Below are positions 17,491 through 25,895 of a DNA stretch of 64,000 nt, piece after piece. Positions within the stretch are counted from its first letter, which is position 1; every line of letters starts with the position of its first letter. Origin of the DNA: Rhizobium sp. Q54. GTDB taxonomy: Bacteria > Pseudomonadota > Alphaproteobacteria > Rhizobiales > Xanthobacteraceae. The position numbers and the translations under genes are program-made. Where the stretch lies: NCBI GenBank assembly GCA_945861895.1, contig CAMAWF010000007.1, forward strand, positions 1-64,000, read 5' to 3'. The notes under the pieces were generated by a model, which saw only the letters and a program-made list of their open reading frames with translations, searched no databases and had not been told where the DNA came from.

Positions 17491-18126
17491 ATGCGTTGGA
17501 TTGCCGTTGCGGCCGCTTGCGTGTTTTTCGGGCTGTCCGGCCCTGCACGGGCGGCTCTCCTTGTCGATATCGACAAATCCCGGCAGCAACTCACCGTCAC
17601 GATCGATGGAACGAAGACTTACAGCTGGCCGGTTTCGACCGGCCGCGCCGGCTATGACACGCCCGGCGGCGCTTTCCGCGCCTACCGGCTTGAGCCGGAC
17701 TGGTACTCAAGCAAATTCGACGATGCGCCGATGCCGCATTCGGTTTTTTTCCATGAAGGCTACGCGGTGCATGGAACCTTGGAGGCGTCGAAGCTCGGCA
17801 GCGCCGCGTCGCACGGCTGTGTGCGGCTGTCGCGCGAAAACGCGCAGGTGCTGTTCGAACTGGTAAAGAAGCACGGGTTGAAAAACACCCGCGTGGCGGT
17901 CTCAGGCATCGCCACTGTCGCCAATATGCGGATGCCGGAACCGCGCCATGCGTCGGCGCCGAAAGCTAAAAAACTGACCAAGAAGCAGACGAAGAAAAAC
18001 CAGAAGGTCGCCGCGCACAGCGACCGGCCGCAGAAATTCAATCAGCGTTCCGGTTCGCGCGAGCGAGTGGGCGCGCATGAGCAGCGCATGCAGAAAAAAT
18101 ATCGCGAAGCCGGATTCCGCTGGTAG
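17491..18126 (+). CDS. L,D-transpeptidase (YkuD domain), exported
   Basis: A 211-residue protein with an N-terminal signal peptide ending near ARA (about residue 25). The YkuD domain has the catalytic signature HGTLEASKLGSAASHGCVRL, with His108 and the nucleophile Cys110. It would make 3-3 (DAP-DAP) peptidoglycan cross-links or attach proteins to peptidoglycan in the periplasm; Hyphomicrobiales carry many such enzymes. The C-terminal 60 residues are rich in lysine and arginine and probably disordered. The ATG at 17491 puts the hydrophobic leader at the N-terminus; the upstream ATG at 17449 would add a short polar extension. It converges with the cupredoxin gene, 18 bp apart. Confidence 0.88.
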   Translation: MRWIAVAAACVFFGLSGPARAALLVDIDKSRQQLTVTIDGTKTYSWPVSTGRAGYDTPGGAFRAYRLEPDWYSSKFDDAPMPHSVFFHEGYAVHGTLEASKLGSAASHGCVRLSRENAQVLFELVKKHGLKNTRVAVSGIATVANMRMPEPRHASAPKAKKLTKKQTKKNQKVAAHSDRPQKFNQRSGSRERVGAHEQRMQKKYREAGFRW

Positions 18127-18144
18127 TCGAAACGCGAAGCCGGC

Positions 18145-18633
18145 TCACTCGATGACGATCTCGCCGGTCATGCCGTGGTCGGCGTGGGTCTTGCCGTCGC
18201 TGCCGGTGATGCCGCAACGCAGGTCGGTTACGCGGCCCGCCGCCACCGGCACGAACCACCACTCGGCGCTCTGGCCCGGATAGACCTCGATCTCGCGGAT
18301 CGCGCCCTTGAATTCGGCCAGCGTCACCGTCTTGCCGTCGCGGCTTTGCGTCACCTGCACCTTGCGCGTCCAGATCATCTGCGAGAAGCCGTGCGAGGTG
18401 AAGTAGTGCGCGTCGTTGCTCGCGTTGCGCAGCACCAGTTTGTAGAGCTTGCCGGTTTCGAACCGCAGTCTGTTCGGCATGAAGGCGTGCTGGCCCGGTT
18501 TGCCGAGTTCGACCGTGACCTCGATCGGCGTTTGCCCGGCGAGATTGCCGGCGGAATAGGCCGGGCCTGACATGGCGCCGATCAGAACGGCAAGTGCAGC
18601 CGCTATTGCGAGGCGTGCATGAAATACGCGCAT
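18145..18633 (-). CDS. Exported cupredoxin-domain protein
   Basis: A 162-residue protein with a signal peptide (MRVFHARLAIAAALAVLIG, cleavage near YSA). The mature part is one cupredoxin beta barrel: a His after a beta strand (NASNDAHYF) and a late loop with Cys, His and Met (LRCGITGSDGKTHADHGM), together a type-1 copper site. Likely a periplasmic copper or electron-carrier protein; homologues occur beside iron-uptake genes in some alphaproteobacteria. A GGAGGG ribosome site precedes the ATG. A 17-bp near-palindrome lies 42 bp before the start and may be a Fur-family operator. No transport partner is next to it. Confidence 0.83.
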   Translation of the reverse strand: MRVFHARLAIAAALAVLIGAMSGPAYSAGNLAGQTPIEVTVELGKPGQHAFMPNRLRFETGKLYKLVLRNASNDAHYFTSHGFSQMIWTRKVQVTQSRDGKTVTLAEFKGAIREIEVYPGQSAEWWFVPVAAGRVTDLRCGITGSDGKTHADHGMTGEIVIE

Positions 18634-18674
18634 TGGATGTCCCTCCAGAATGAATTTTGGTGAAGTTATTGCAA

Positions 18675-18691
18675 TTGCGAATTATTTGCAA
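18675..18691. promoter_or_regulatory. Fur/Mur-like palindromic operator candidate
   Basis: A 17-bp sequence, TTGCGAATTATTTGCAA, reads as two 8-base arms around one central base with a single mismatched pair. The form TGCnAAT-n-ATTnGCA resembles what I recall of alphaproteobacterial Fur/Mur boxes. It lies 42 bp upstream of the cupredoxin start, within reach of its promoter. The palindrome is seen directly; the regulator is inferred. Confidence 0.5.
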
Positions 18692-18760
18692 GTACTACTC
18701 ATGCGGCACCCACCGGTGTGTTGGAGCGCAGGGATTATTTTGGCGGCCGCGCCTCGACTC

Positions 18761-19090
18761 TCAGCGCGCGAGCCCGAGGACGATGAGGAGCGCGCGATCA
18801 AGCTGTTCGCTTGTCTTGGAATCAAGCGAGCCCAGCACGCGTCTTATTCGTTTGCGGCGAAGCGCCAGCATTTTGTCGGTCATGATTTGGGAACGGATGC
18901 GAAGTCCGTTGTCCGAATTGGCTTCCACGATGGGCCGGACAGGCAAATTCTCAGTCACGTCCGACGTAATCGGACAGACGAGGACTGTCGTGGTGGCATC
19001 GCCCAAGTCGTCGGCTTGCACGACCACTCCGGGACGCGGTCTGCCGAGGTCGCCAGCCGCAACCATCAGCACCACATCGCCGCGTTTCAC
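18761..19090 (-). CDS. PemK/MazF family toxin
   Basis: A 109-residue MazF-type endoribonuclease toxin. The opening KRGDVVLMVAAGDLGRPRPGVVVQAD, then VLVCPITSD and RSQIMTDKMLALRRKRI, match the PemK/MazF SH3-like fold, which cuts mRNA at short sequence sites and stops growth. The start is a GTG at 19090 whose last bases overlap the TGA of the antitoxin gene (GTGA), so translation is coupled to the antitoxin. Longer readings of this frame run back through the antitoxin gene and are not real. The length is usual for the family and no key segment looks damaged. Confidence 0.88.
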   Translation of the reverse strand: MKRGDVVLMVAAGDLGRPRPGVVVQADDLGDATTTVLVCPITSDVTENLPVRPIVEANSDNGLRIRSQIMTDKMLALRRKRIRRVLGSLDSKTSEQLDRALLIVLGLAR

Positions 19091-19323
19091 CGCAACTCGC
19101 TCGGGTCGTACGCCGCCTCGATCCAGGCGTCGATCGCTGCATTCTCCGGATGGCGGGCGAGCAGGCGGCCTTGCCGCCGAAGATCGGCGCGCACGCGCGG
19201 GTCGCGCAGGTCCGGCACCCAATGCTGCACCGGACGCAACCCCTGTGCATGCAACCGCTTACGCCGCGCTTGCATGCGCTGCTGGGGCGTCTTCGGCTTG
19301 CTCTTGCGGGAGGCTGTTGTCAT
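19087..19323 (-). CDS. MazE-like (DUF3018) antitoxin
   Basis: A 78-residue basic protein beginning MTTASRKSKPKTPQQRMQARRKRL and continuing with RPVQHWVPDLRDPRVRADLRRQ, the pattern of the DUF3018 antitoxin MazE family. The N-terminal part should bind DNA and the C-terminal part (NAAIDAWIEAAYDPSELR) should wrap the toxin. It lies directly upstream of the MazF-type toxin with a 4-base overlap, the normal antitoxin-first order. Only 49 bp separate it from the end of lepA. That gap holds two perfect palindromes that fit a self-repression operator. Confidence 0.87.
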   Translation of the reverse strand: MTTASRKSKPKTPQQRMQARRKRLHAQGLRPVQHWVPDLRDPRVRADLRRQGRLLARHPENAAIDAWIEAAYDPSELR

Positions 19324-19324
19324 C

Positions 19325-19355
19325 GCATGTCACCATGACATGCGTAACATGTTAC
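19325..19355. promoter_or_regulatory. Twin palindromes before the toxin-antitoxin genes (operator candidate)
   Basis: Two perfect inverted repeats stand side by side: GCATGTCA-cca-TGACATGC (19325-19343) and GTAACATGTTAC (19344-19355). Both contain an ACATG core. They begin 2 bp upstream of the antitoxin ATG and fill most of the 49-bp gap to lepA, where the module's promoter must lie. MazE-type antitoxins usually repress their own operon by binding such repeats. Confidence 0.65.
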
Positions 19356-19372
19356 GGGCTAGCGAACAAGGC

Positions 19373-21178
19373 TCACACATCCACCTTCAGCGCCGCGATG
19401 AAGGCTTCCTGCGGAATATCGACCTTGCCGAACTGGCGCATGCGCTTCTTGCCCTTCTTCTGCTTTTCCAGCAGCTTGCGCTTGCGCGTCACGTCGCCGC
19501 CGTAGCATTTCGCGGTGACGTCCTTGCGGAAGGCGCGCACGGTTTCGCGCGCGATGATCTTGCCGCCGATCGCCGCCTGGATCGGAACCTGGAACATGTG
19601 CGGCGGAATAAGTTCCTTGAGCTTTTCCACCATGCCGCGGCCGCGGCCTTCCGCGCGCGTCCGGTGCACCAGCATGGAGAGCGCATCGACCGGCTCTTCG
19701 TTGACCAGGATCGACATCTTCACCAGGTCGGCCGGCTTGTAGTCGGTGAGGTGATAGTCGAACGAGGCATAGCCTTTCGACACCGATTTCAGCCGGTCGT
19801 AGAAATCGAACACCACCTCGTTGAGCGGCAGGTCGTATTTCGCCATTGCGCGATTGCCGACATAAGTGAGTTCGACCTGCGCGCCGCGGCGGTCCTGGCA
19901 GAGCTTGAGCACCGCGCCGAGATATTCGTCGGGCGTGAGGATCGTCGCGCGGATCCACGGCTCATGGATTTCCAGAATCTTCATCGGATCCGGCATGTCG
20001 ACCGGATTGTGAATCTCGATCTCCGTTCCGTCGCGCAGCTTGATCTTGTAGATGACCGACGGCGCGGTCGCGATCAGATCGAGATTGAATTCGCGCTCCA
20101 GCCGCTCCTGGATGATTTCGAGATGCAGCAGCCCGAGGAAGCCGCAGCGGAAACCGAAGCCGAGCGCGGCGGAGGTCTCCATCTCGTAGGAGAAGCTGGC
20201 GTCGTTGAGCCGCAGCTTGCCCATCGCCGCGCGCAAATCCTCGAACTGCGCAGCATCGACCGGGAACAGCCCGCAGAACACCACCGGAATGGCGGGGCGG
20301 AAGCCGGGCAGCGGCTCGCTCACCGGCCTGCGGTCGTCGGTGATGGTGTCGCCGACGCGGGTGTCGGCCACTTCCTTGATCGAAGCGGTGATGGCGCCGA
20401 TCTCGCCGGGGCCGAGTTCATCGACCGGCGTGAGCTTGGGCGTGAAAACGCCGGTGCGGTCGACCTCGTATGACGCGTGGGTGCGCATCATGCGGATGCG
20501 CTGGCCCTTCTTCAAAGTGCCGTCGACGATGCGCACCAGCACGACGACGCCGAGATAGGAGTCGTACCAGCTGTCCACCAGCAGCGCTTTCAGCGGCGCC
20601 TCGCGGTCGCCTTTCGGGGCGGGGAGGCGTGTGACGATGGCTTCCAGCACCGCCGGCACGTTCTGGCCGGTTTTTGCGGAAATCAAAATCGCCTGCGATG
20701 CGTCGAGGCCGATCACGTCCTCGATCTGCTGGCGCACTTTGTCGGGCTCGGCGGCGGGCAGATCGACCTTGTTGAGCACCGGCACGATCTCGTGGCCGTT
20801 GTCGATCGCCTGGTAGACGTTGGCGAGCGTCTGCGCCTCGACGCCCTGGCTGGCATCGACCACCAGCAGCGAGCCTTCGCAGGCGGCGAGCGAGCGGTTG
20901 ACCTCATAGGCGAAGTCGACGTGCCCGGGCGTGTCGATCAAATTGAGGATGTAATCCTTGCCGTCCTGCGCGCGGTATTTCAGGCGCACGGTCTGCGCCT
21001 TGATGGTGATGCCGCGCTCGCGCTCGATATCCATGGAATCGAGCACCTGCTCCACCATCTCGCGCTCGGCCAGGCCGCCGGTCGACTGGATCAGCCGGTC
21101 GGCGAGCGTGGATTTGCCGTGGTCGATATGCGCGACGATGGAGAAATTGCGAATGTTTTCGATCGGTACGGCCGCCAT
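19373..21178 (-). CDS. lepA: Elongation factor 4 (LepA) GTPase
   Basis: A 601-residue translational GTPase of normal length. The G1 motif AHIDHGKST is at residues 16-24; DTPGHVDF and NKVDLP give G3 and G4. Domains II and III are followed by the LepA-specific C-terminal part ending [21 protein letters not shown]4 binds ribosomes and affects elongation or initiation under stress. The ATG at 21178 begins [17 protein letters not shown], the usual N-terminus. It is divergent from the glycosyltransferase gene and is followed on the same strand by the toxin-antitoxin pair. Confidence 0.97.
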   Translation of the reverse strand: MAAVPIENIRNFSIVAHIDHGKSTLADRLIQSTGGLAEREMVEQVLDSMDIERERGITIKAQTVRLKYRAQDGKDYILNLIDTPGHVDFAYEVNRSLAACEGSLLVVDASQGVEAQTLANVYQAIDNGHEIVPVLNKVDLPAAEPDKVRQQIEDVIGLDASQAILISAKTGQNVPAVLEAIVTRLPAPKGDREAPLKALLVDSWYDSYLGVVVLVRIVDGTLKKGQRIRMMRTHASYEVDRTGVFTPKLTPVDELGPGEIGAITASIKEVADTRVGDTITDDRRPVSEPLPGFRPAIPVVFCGLFPVDAAQFEDLRAAMGKLRLNDASFSYEMETSAALGFGFRCGFLGLLHLEIIQERLEREFNLDLIATAPSVIYKIKLRDGTEIEIHNPVDMPDPMKILEIHEPWIRATILTPDEYLGAVLKLCQDRRGAQVELTYVGNRAMAKYDLPLNEVVFDFYDRLKSVSKGYASFDYHLTDYKPADLVKMSILVNEEPVDALSMLVHRTRAEGRGRGMVEKLKELIPPHMFQVPIQAAIGGKIIARETVRAFRKDVTAKCYGGDVTRKRKLLEKQKKGKKRMRQFGKVDIPQEAFIAALKVDV

Positions 21179-21247
21179 GCGGGCGAGATAACACCGGGGG
21201 TCACGGCCTGCAAGCGATGCACGCTTGTCACGATGTTTTCTGCGTTG

Positions 21248-21271
21248 CTTGCCCCGTCACTTGCCCCGTCA
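21248..21271. repeat. Perfect tandem 12-bp repeat
   Basis: The 12-base unit CTTGCCCCGTCA occurs twice head to tail in the 125-bp gap between divergent lepA and the glycosyltransferase gene, 32 bp before the latter's start. It could be a paired regulator site or a chance slippage duplication. Confidence 0.6.
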
Positions 21272-21303
21272 TGGACGCTGTCAGACGCCGCCGCTAAGGT
21301 CGA

Positions 21304-22827
21304 ATGATGACAGCCATCGCCGATTCTGGAAGCCGCTGGCTGCGGCCTGCCGCGCGCGCCTTCGATGCCTTGAGCGATCCGGCGCGGCGCGAGCGGACGG
21401 TATTGCTGCTGCTGGCCGGATTTGTCGCCGCCTGGACGATCTACGGCGCGCTCGCCAAAGGCAGCCAGGATATCCATGCCGACGTCGGTGAATTCTTCGG
21501 ATGGTCGCGGGATTTCTCCCTCGGCTATAACCATCCGCCGCTTGGGGCGTGGATCACGGGCGCCTGGTTCTGGATTTTTCCGCGCGCCGACTGGGCGGCC
21601 TATCTGCTTGCCGCGGTCAATCTCGGCATCACGCTTTGGGTGTGCTGGAAGCTGTTCGGCGATTGGCTCGACGACGGCAAACGTGTCGCGGCGCTCGCGT
21701 TGTTGACGCTCACGCCGTTCTATTCGTTCCAGGCGCTGGTCTACAACGCCAACAGCGCGCAAATGCCGTTTTGGGCGGCGGTGACTTTGTTTTTTCTGCG
21801 CGCCTTCAAGCGCAACGACTGGCGGCTCGGCGCCTTGACCGGCCTCGGCGCGGCGCTCGGCATGCTGACGAAATACTGGGCTATTTTTCTTATCGCCGGA
21901 TTGGGGATCGCCGCGCTGATCGATCCGCGCCGCCGGCGCTTCTTGGCCTCACCGGTTCCCTGGGTGATGGCCGCGGTGGGGTTGCTGGTGCTGGCGCCGC
22001 ATTTGATCTGGCTCGCGGGCGGGCACTCGTCCACCTTCGACTACGCCACGCAGTCGCTCCCGGCCAATCCGGCGTTGGGGCTGCTGCGGTCGTACCGCTA
22101 TCCGCTCACGGCAATCGCCTACATGTTGCCGGTCATTCTGGCGGTGGCGCTGATGCGGCCAAACCGCGCCGCCGTCCGCGACATGTTGCTGCCCTCGGAT
22201 CAGGACCGCCGGCTGATGTCGTTGGCGTTGTTCATTGCGCTGCTGCTGCCGTTCTTCACGAATTTTGCATTCTCCTCGCGGCTGTTGTCGCTGTGGACGA
22301 TGCCGAACTGGAGCCTGCTGCCGATCGTGCTGCTCGGCACGCCCCTGTTGGCGGTCACACGCGAGCACGCCGTTCGCATTCTCACTGTCGCCTTTGCGTT
22401 TCCGCTGATCGCGGTCGCCGTGGCGCCGGCCGTTGCGTTCATCATTCACCGCAACAATTCTGCCGACGGCAGCGCGCGCAACCGGCTGGTCGCGCATGAG
22501 GTCGAAACCGAATGGCGTAAGGCCACCGCCCGCCCGATGCGCTTCATCGCCGGCGAAAACGTACGCGGCATCGCGTTCTACATCAAGGATGCGCCGTCTC
22601 CGATCGACAGCAATGACGTGGTCGGGACGTTCCGCTGGATACCGCGCGACCGGATCGCGGCGGACGGCATCGCCATCGTATGCTGGAGCGACAATGGCGC
22701 ATGCATCAAAAATGCCGCGCGCTACGGCCAGGGGCGGCAGAGCGAGGTCGAATTGCACCGCGACTACCTGGGCGTCGCCGGCCGCGCGCAGCGCTATCTG
22801 TTGATCGTCGTCCCGCCTAGAGCATGA
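21304..22827 (+). CDS. GT39-like membrane glycosyltransferase
   Basis: A 507-residue inner-membrane protein with about ten to twelve helices. The first periplasmic loop holds the acidic pattern FFGWSRDFSLGYNHPPLGAW, matching the D/E-x-x-x-x-NHPPL catalytic loop of GT39/ArnT-like enzymes. These transfer a sugar from an undecaprenyl or polyprenyl phosphate donor to a lipid, glycan or protein on the periplasmic face. A soluble C-terminal region of about 130 residues follows. The final codons and TGA lie inside a palindromic repeat that starts at 22820, so the extreme C-terminus (residues R-A) is repeat-derived. Confidence 0.82.
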   Translation: MMTAIADSGSRWLRPAARAFDALSDPARRERTVLLLLAGFVAAWTIYGALAKGSQDIHADVGEFFGWSRDFSLGYNHPPLGAWITGAWFWIFPRADWAAYLLAAVNLGITLWVCWKLFGDWLDDGKRVAALALLTLTPFYSFQALVYNANSAQMPFWAAVTLFFLRAFKRNDWRLGALTGLGAALGMLTKYWAIFLIAGLGIAALIDPRRRRFLASPVPWVMAAVGLLVLAPHLIWLAGGHSSTFDYATQSLPANPALGLLRSYRYPLTAIAYMLPVILAVALMRPNRAAVRDMLLPSDQDRRLMSLALFIALLLPFFTNFAFSSRLLSLWTMPNWSLLPIVLLGTPLLAVTREHAVRILTVAFAFPLIAVAVAPAVAFIIHRNNSADGSARNRLVAHEVETEWRKATARPMRFIAGENVRGIAFYIKDAPSPIDSNDVVGTFRWIPRDRIAADGIAIVCWSDNGACIKNAARYGQGRQSEVELHRDYLGVAGRAQRYLLIVVPPRA

Positions 22828-22943
22828 TCCCGAAAAGTGGGAACCGGTGTCCCGCCGGAGCCTGTGCTCGGGCCGACCAAAGGCCGGACCCGAGTGCGAA
22901 GCCCGCTTTGGCGGGCGAAGGAAGGTCGGAAAAGATCATGCTC
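22820..22943. repeat. Composite palindromic repeat
   Basis: Perfect 10-bp terminal inverted repeats (GAGCATGATC at 22820, GATCATGCTC ending 22943) enclose further hairpins, among them an arm pair around CCAAAGG and the AGCCCGCTTTGGCGGGC hairpin. The ends match a dispersed element familiar from Bradyrhizobium-type genomes, here with extra palindromic sequence inside. It overlaps the end of the glycosyltransferase gene and lies just after the convergent ahcY stop, where its stems could also end transcription. Confidence 0.7.
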
Positions 22944-22956
22944 AAAAAAAGCAGAA

Positions 22957-24378
22957 TCAGTAGCGGTAATGGTCCGCCTTGTAGGGGCCCTCGGCCGCGA
23001 TGCCGATATAGCTCGACTGCTTGGGCGTGAGCTTGGTCAACTTCACGCCGATCTTGTCGAGATGCAGGCGTGCGACTTTTTCGTCGAGCTGCTTCGGCAG
23101 CACGTAGACTTTCTTCTCGTATTTGCCGGGATTGGTCCACAGCTCGATCTGCGCCAGCGTCTGGTTGGTGAAGGAGGCCGACATCACGAAGCTCGGATGG
23201 CCCATGGCGTTGCCGAGATTCACCAGCCGGCCTTCCGAGAGCAGGATGATGCGCTTGCCGTCGGCGAATTCGATCTCATCCACCTGCGGCTTGACGTTGT
23301 GCCATTTGAAATTCTTTAACGCCGCCACCTGAATCTCGCTGTCGAAATGCCCGATGTTGCAGACGATGGCGCGGTCCTTCATCGCCCGCATGTGATCGAC
23401 GGTGATGACGTCGAGATTGCCGGTTGCCGTGCAGAAAATATCCGCGCGCGATGCGGCTTCCTCCATGGTGACCACTTCGTAGCCTTCCATCGCCGCTTGC
23501 AGCGCGCAGATCGGATCGATTTCCGAGACCAGCACGCGGCAGCCGGCCTGGCGCAATGACGCGGCCGAGCCCTTGCCGACGTCGCCGAAGCCCGCGACCA
23601 TCGCGACCTTGCCGGCCATCATCACGTCGGTGCCGCGGCGGATGCCGTCGACCAGCGACTCGCGGCAGCCGTAGAGGTTGTCGAATTTCGACTTGGTGAC
23701 GCTGTCGTTGACGTTGATCGCCGGCCACAGCAGCGTGCCGTTCTTCTGCATCTCGTAGAGGCGGTGGACGCCGGTGGTGGTTTCCTCGCTGACGCCTTTG
23801 ATCGAGACGGCGTTCTTTTTGTACCAGCCAGGTATCGCCTTCATCCGCTTCTTGATCGAAGCGAACAGGATTTCTTCTTCTTCATTGCTGGCTTTGTCGA
23901 GAAAAGCAGTGTCGCCGTGTTCCGCGCGCAGGCCGAGATGAATGAGCAACGTCGCGTCGCCGCCGTCGTCGAGGATCATGTTGGGCACGCCGCCGTCGCC
24001 CCACTCGAAGATCTTGTGGGTGTAATCCCAATAGTCCTGCAGGCTCTCGCCCTTGATCGCGAACACCGGGACGCCGGCGGCGGCGATCGCGGCGGCGGCA
24101 TGGTCCTGCGTCGAATAGATGTTGCACGACGCCCAGCGCACGTCCGCGCCGAGCGCGGTCAGCGTCTCGATCAGCACGCCGGTCTGGATCGTCATGTGCA
24201 GCGAGCCGGCGATGCGCGCGCCCTTGAGCGGCTGCTTGGCGCTGAATTCCTCGCGCGTCGTCATCAGGCCGGGCATTTCGGTCTCGGCGATGGCGAGTTC
24301 CTTGCGGCCCCATTCGGCAAGGCCGATGTCCTTGACGATGTAATCGGTAGCCGTGGATTTCTTCGCAGCTGCGGTCAT
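22957..24378 (-). CDS. ahcY: Adenosylhomocysteinase
   Basis: A 473-residue S-adenosylhomocysteine hydrolase. It breaks SAH, the by-product of methylation, into adenosine and homocysteine in the cytoplasm. Seen: the start [21 protein letters not shown], substrate-domain [31 protein letters not shown], the NAD-binding loop [13 protein letters not shown], and the end [25 protein letters not shown] with its conserved final tyrosine. The family's extra mid-chain segment (around residue 160) is present, as in most proteobacteria. An 18-bp near-palindrome lies about 90 bp upstream of the ATG. It is the last gene of the chvI-to-ahcY strand run. Confidence 0.98.
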   Translation of the reverse strand: MTAAAKKSTATDYIVKDIGLAEWGRKELAIAETEMPGLMTTREEFSAKQPLKGARIAGSLHMTIQTGVLIETLTALGADVRWASCNIYSTQDHAAAAIAAAGVPVFAIKGESLQDYWDYTHKIFEWGDGGVPNMILDDGGDATLLIHLGLRAEHGDTAFLDKASNEEEEILFASIKKRMKAIPGWYKKNAVSIKGVSEETTTGVHRLYEMQKNGTLLWPAINVNDSVTKSKFDNLYGCRESLVDGIRRGTDVMMAGKVAMVAGFGDVGKGSAASLRQAGCRVLVSEIDPICALQAAMEGYEVVTMEEAASRADIFCTATGNLDVITVDHMRAMKDRAIVCNIGHFDSEIQVAALKNFKWHNVKPQVDEIEFADGKRIILLSEGRLVNLGNAMGHPSFVMSASFTNQTLAQIELWTNPGKYEKKVYVLPKQLDEKVARLHLDKIGVKLTKLTPKQSSYIGIAAEGPYKADHYRY

Positions 24379-24467
24379 GGCGGGCCCTGATGTTGAAAAT
24401 ACGCGGCACGCAAGGGGCCGCAGTCGGGCGTGGCTATAGCAGGCTGCGCGGCCCCCCGCAATGAAGG

Positions 24468-24485
24468 TATAAGGATTTCTTTATA
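24468..24485. promoter_or_regulatory. Palindromic operator candidate upstream of ahcY (SahR-like)
   Basis: The 18-base near-palindrome TATAAGGATTTCTTTATA lies in the 126-bp gap between HPr and ahcY. It is AT-rich against GC-rich surroundings. ArsR-family SahR regulators control ahcY in many proteobacteria through AT-rich palindromes, and this site would fit. The palindrome is seen; the regulator name is an inference from memory of that regulon. Confidence 0.5.
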
Positions 24486-24504
24486 TGGCGTGTGAGGCCG
24501 GCCG

Positions 24505-24804
24505 CTAGTCTTCTTCGCCGAACCCGCCGGTTACCAGTGCCGCGATAGCGTCCATCGCCTCGCCGGCTTGCTTGCCGGTCGTCATCACGGTGATGGAAGT
24601 GCCCGGCGCCGCGGCCAGCATCATCAGGCCCATGATCGAAGTGCCGCCGACCGTTTCGTTGCCGCGGGTGACTTTCACCTCGGCGTCGAACCGCTCGACG
24701 CATTGCACGAACTTGGCCGAGGCGCGGGCGTGCAGGCCCTTTTTGTTGACGATTTCGATGATCCGCGTGAGGGGAGCCCCGGCGGGTGCGGCAGGCTCGC
24801 TCAT
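24505..24804 (-). CDS. HPr-family phosphocarrier protein
   Basis: A 99-residue HPr-like protein. KKGLHARASAKF carries the phosphorylatable His25, and GGTSIMGLMML carries the regulatory Ser56, the target of HPr kinase. It would accept phosphate from enzyme I (not in this window) and pass it to the EIIA next to it. The N-terminus has about a dozen extra residues (MSEPAAPAGAPL) compared with E. coli HPr. Its ATG overlaps the stop of the EIIA gene by 4 bases (ATGA), so the two are co-translated. No EIIB/EIIC sugar permease is nearby, so a regulatory role is likely. Confidence 0.95.
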   Translation of the reverse strand: MSEPAAPAGAPLTRIIEIVNKKGLHARASAKFVQCVERFDAEVKVTRGNETVGGTSIMGLMMLAAAPGTSITVMTTGKQAGEAMDAIAALVTGGFGEED

Positions 24805-25202
24805 TTACCGGTGAGTACCCGGCTGGCGATGGTGCAGTATTTGCGTCCGGCTTCCTGCGCGGCGTTCACCGCCTCTTGCAGCGGGTGGGTTTCACGCACC
24901 TTGGCGAGCTTGATGAGCATCGGGAGATTGATGCCGGCCAAGACCTCGACCTTGGGCTGGCTCATCACCGAAATCGCCAGGTTGGAGGGCGTGCCGCCGA
25001 ACATGTCGGTGAGGATCGCGACCCCTTCGCCGCTGTCGACGCGCTTGACCGCGTCGATAATGTCCTTGCGGGCCTGCTCCACGTCGTCATCGGGATCGAT
25101 GGTCACGGCCTCGATCTGACGCTGCGGCCCCACCACGTGTTCGAGCGCAGCGCGGAACTCGATGGCGAGCCGCCCGTGGGTAACGAGAACAAGACCGATC
25201 AT
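24801..25202 (-). CDS. PTS EIIA component, mannose (EIIA-Man) type
   Basis: A 133-residue single-domain EIIA of the mannose family. It opens MIGLVLVTHGRLAIEF with the phosphorylatable His9, and contains LTDMFGGTPSNLAIS. It takes phosphate from HPr. In Hyphomicrobiales this EIIA appears without a matching sugar permease and acts in an incomplete PTS with HprK, modulating other regulators. A 234-bp gap to hprK upstream suggests its own promoter; inside it TATATAG at 25293-25299 resembles a -10 box but I see no clear -35. HPr follows with a 4-base overlap. Confidence 0.94.
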   Translation of the reverse strand: MIGLVLVTHGRLAIEFRAALEHVVGPQRQIEAVTIDPDDDVEQARKDIIDAVKRVDSGEGVAILTDMFGGTPSNLAISVMSQPKVEVLAGINLPMLIKLAKVRETHPLQEAVNAAQEAGRKYCTIASRVLTGK

Positions 25203-25436
25203 CGGGAACTCCCCGTGGGCGCTAGGTTACGCCGCACGCAAGGGGGCACATTCATGGACATCCGAAGGCCGAGCGCAAGAGTTGTTCTCGCTATATAGGG
25301 GCGATGCTGCACTGCGAAAAGAGGGCAAAACGGGGGGCTCGGTGCGGTGGATTTGCAGGGGGTCGATCGTATGCCCGTTATAGTTACTTTTCCCCCACCG
25401 AACGGGCGTGGGGCGTAGCGCAGGGCCCTCGCGAGG

Positions 25437-25895
25437 TCAATTCCCGCTCGCCATCGTCCGCAGCAAAACCAACACCGGCTGTAGGGGCTCAGTCCCGGAT
25501 GCGACCGCAAGCCGCGGCAGGCGGATGCCCGAAATCGTCGTTTCCTGCTCCCCAGCTTTCGGCAGGCGCTCGGCCCCTTCGGCGCCAAGGTCGATGACCA
25601 GCCTCGCCACGGCCACCGGCTCGAAGGCAAAGCGCCTGATGCCGAGGCCGCGGACTTCCAAAAGCCCGGCCAGCTGTGCAGCCGGGCGCACCAGTAGCCT
25701 GCCGTGACTGGCTTCGGCATGGATGCGATCGTCGCCGACGAGCCGCGCAAACGTCAGCGCGCCGGCTTCCGCCATTTGCAGCAACGCCAGCACCAGCCGC
25801 GACTTGCCGGCGCCGGCCGGTCCGCGGATCAGCGCGGCTTTTGCACCGACCAGCACCGCAGAAGCGTGGATGGTCGCGCCCGCGTCCGCCATCAT
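25437..25895 (-). CDS. hprK: HPr kinase/phosphorylase, short form
   Basis: A 152-residue HprK with only the C-terminal kinase domain, as is usual in alphaproteobacteria. The Walker A loop GPAGAGKS is at residues 25-32; LVGDDRIHAEA and RLPRLAVASG follow. It phosphorylates and dephosphorylates the regulatory serine of HPr, tuning how much HPr is free to carry histidine phosphate. The gene overlaps the stop of chvG by 4 bases, tying phosphotransferase control to the ChvG/ChvI two-component system. Confidence 0.92.
   Translation of the reverse strand: MMADAGATIHASAVLVGAKAALIRGPAGAGKSRLVLALLQMAEAGALTFARLVGDDRIHAEASHGRLLVRPAAQLAGLLEVRGLGIRRFAFEPVAVARLVIDLGAEGAERLPKAGEQETTISGIRLPRLAVASGTEPLQPVLVLLRTMASGN

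Noticed and set aside
22820-22943. The repeat as a possible transposon or MITE with target duplication.
   Set aside because: No transposase is present, and I could not see a clear flanking target duplication, so it is called only as a palindromic repeat.
25393-25413. CCCCAC/GTGGGG hairpin between hprK and EIIA as a terminator.
   Set aside because: The stem is only 6 bp and there is no T-run on the minus strand after it.
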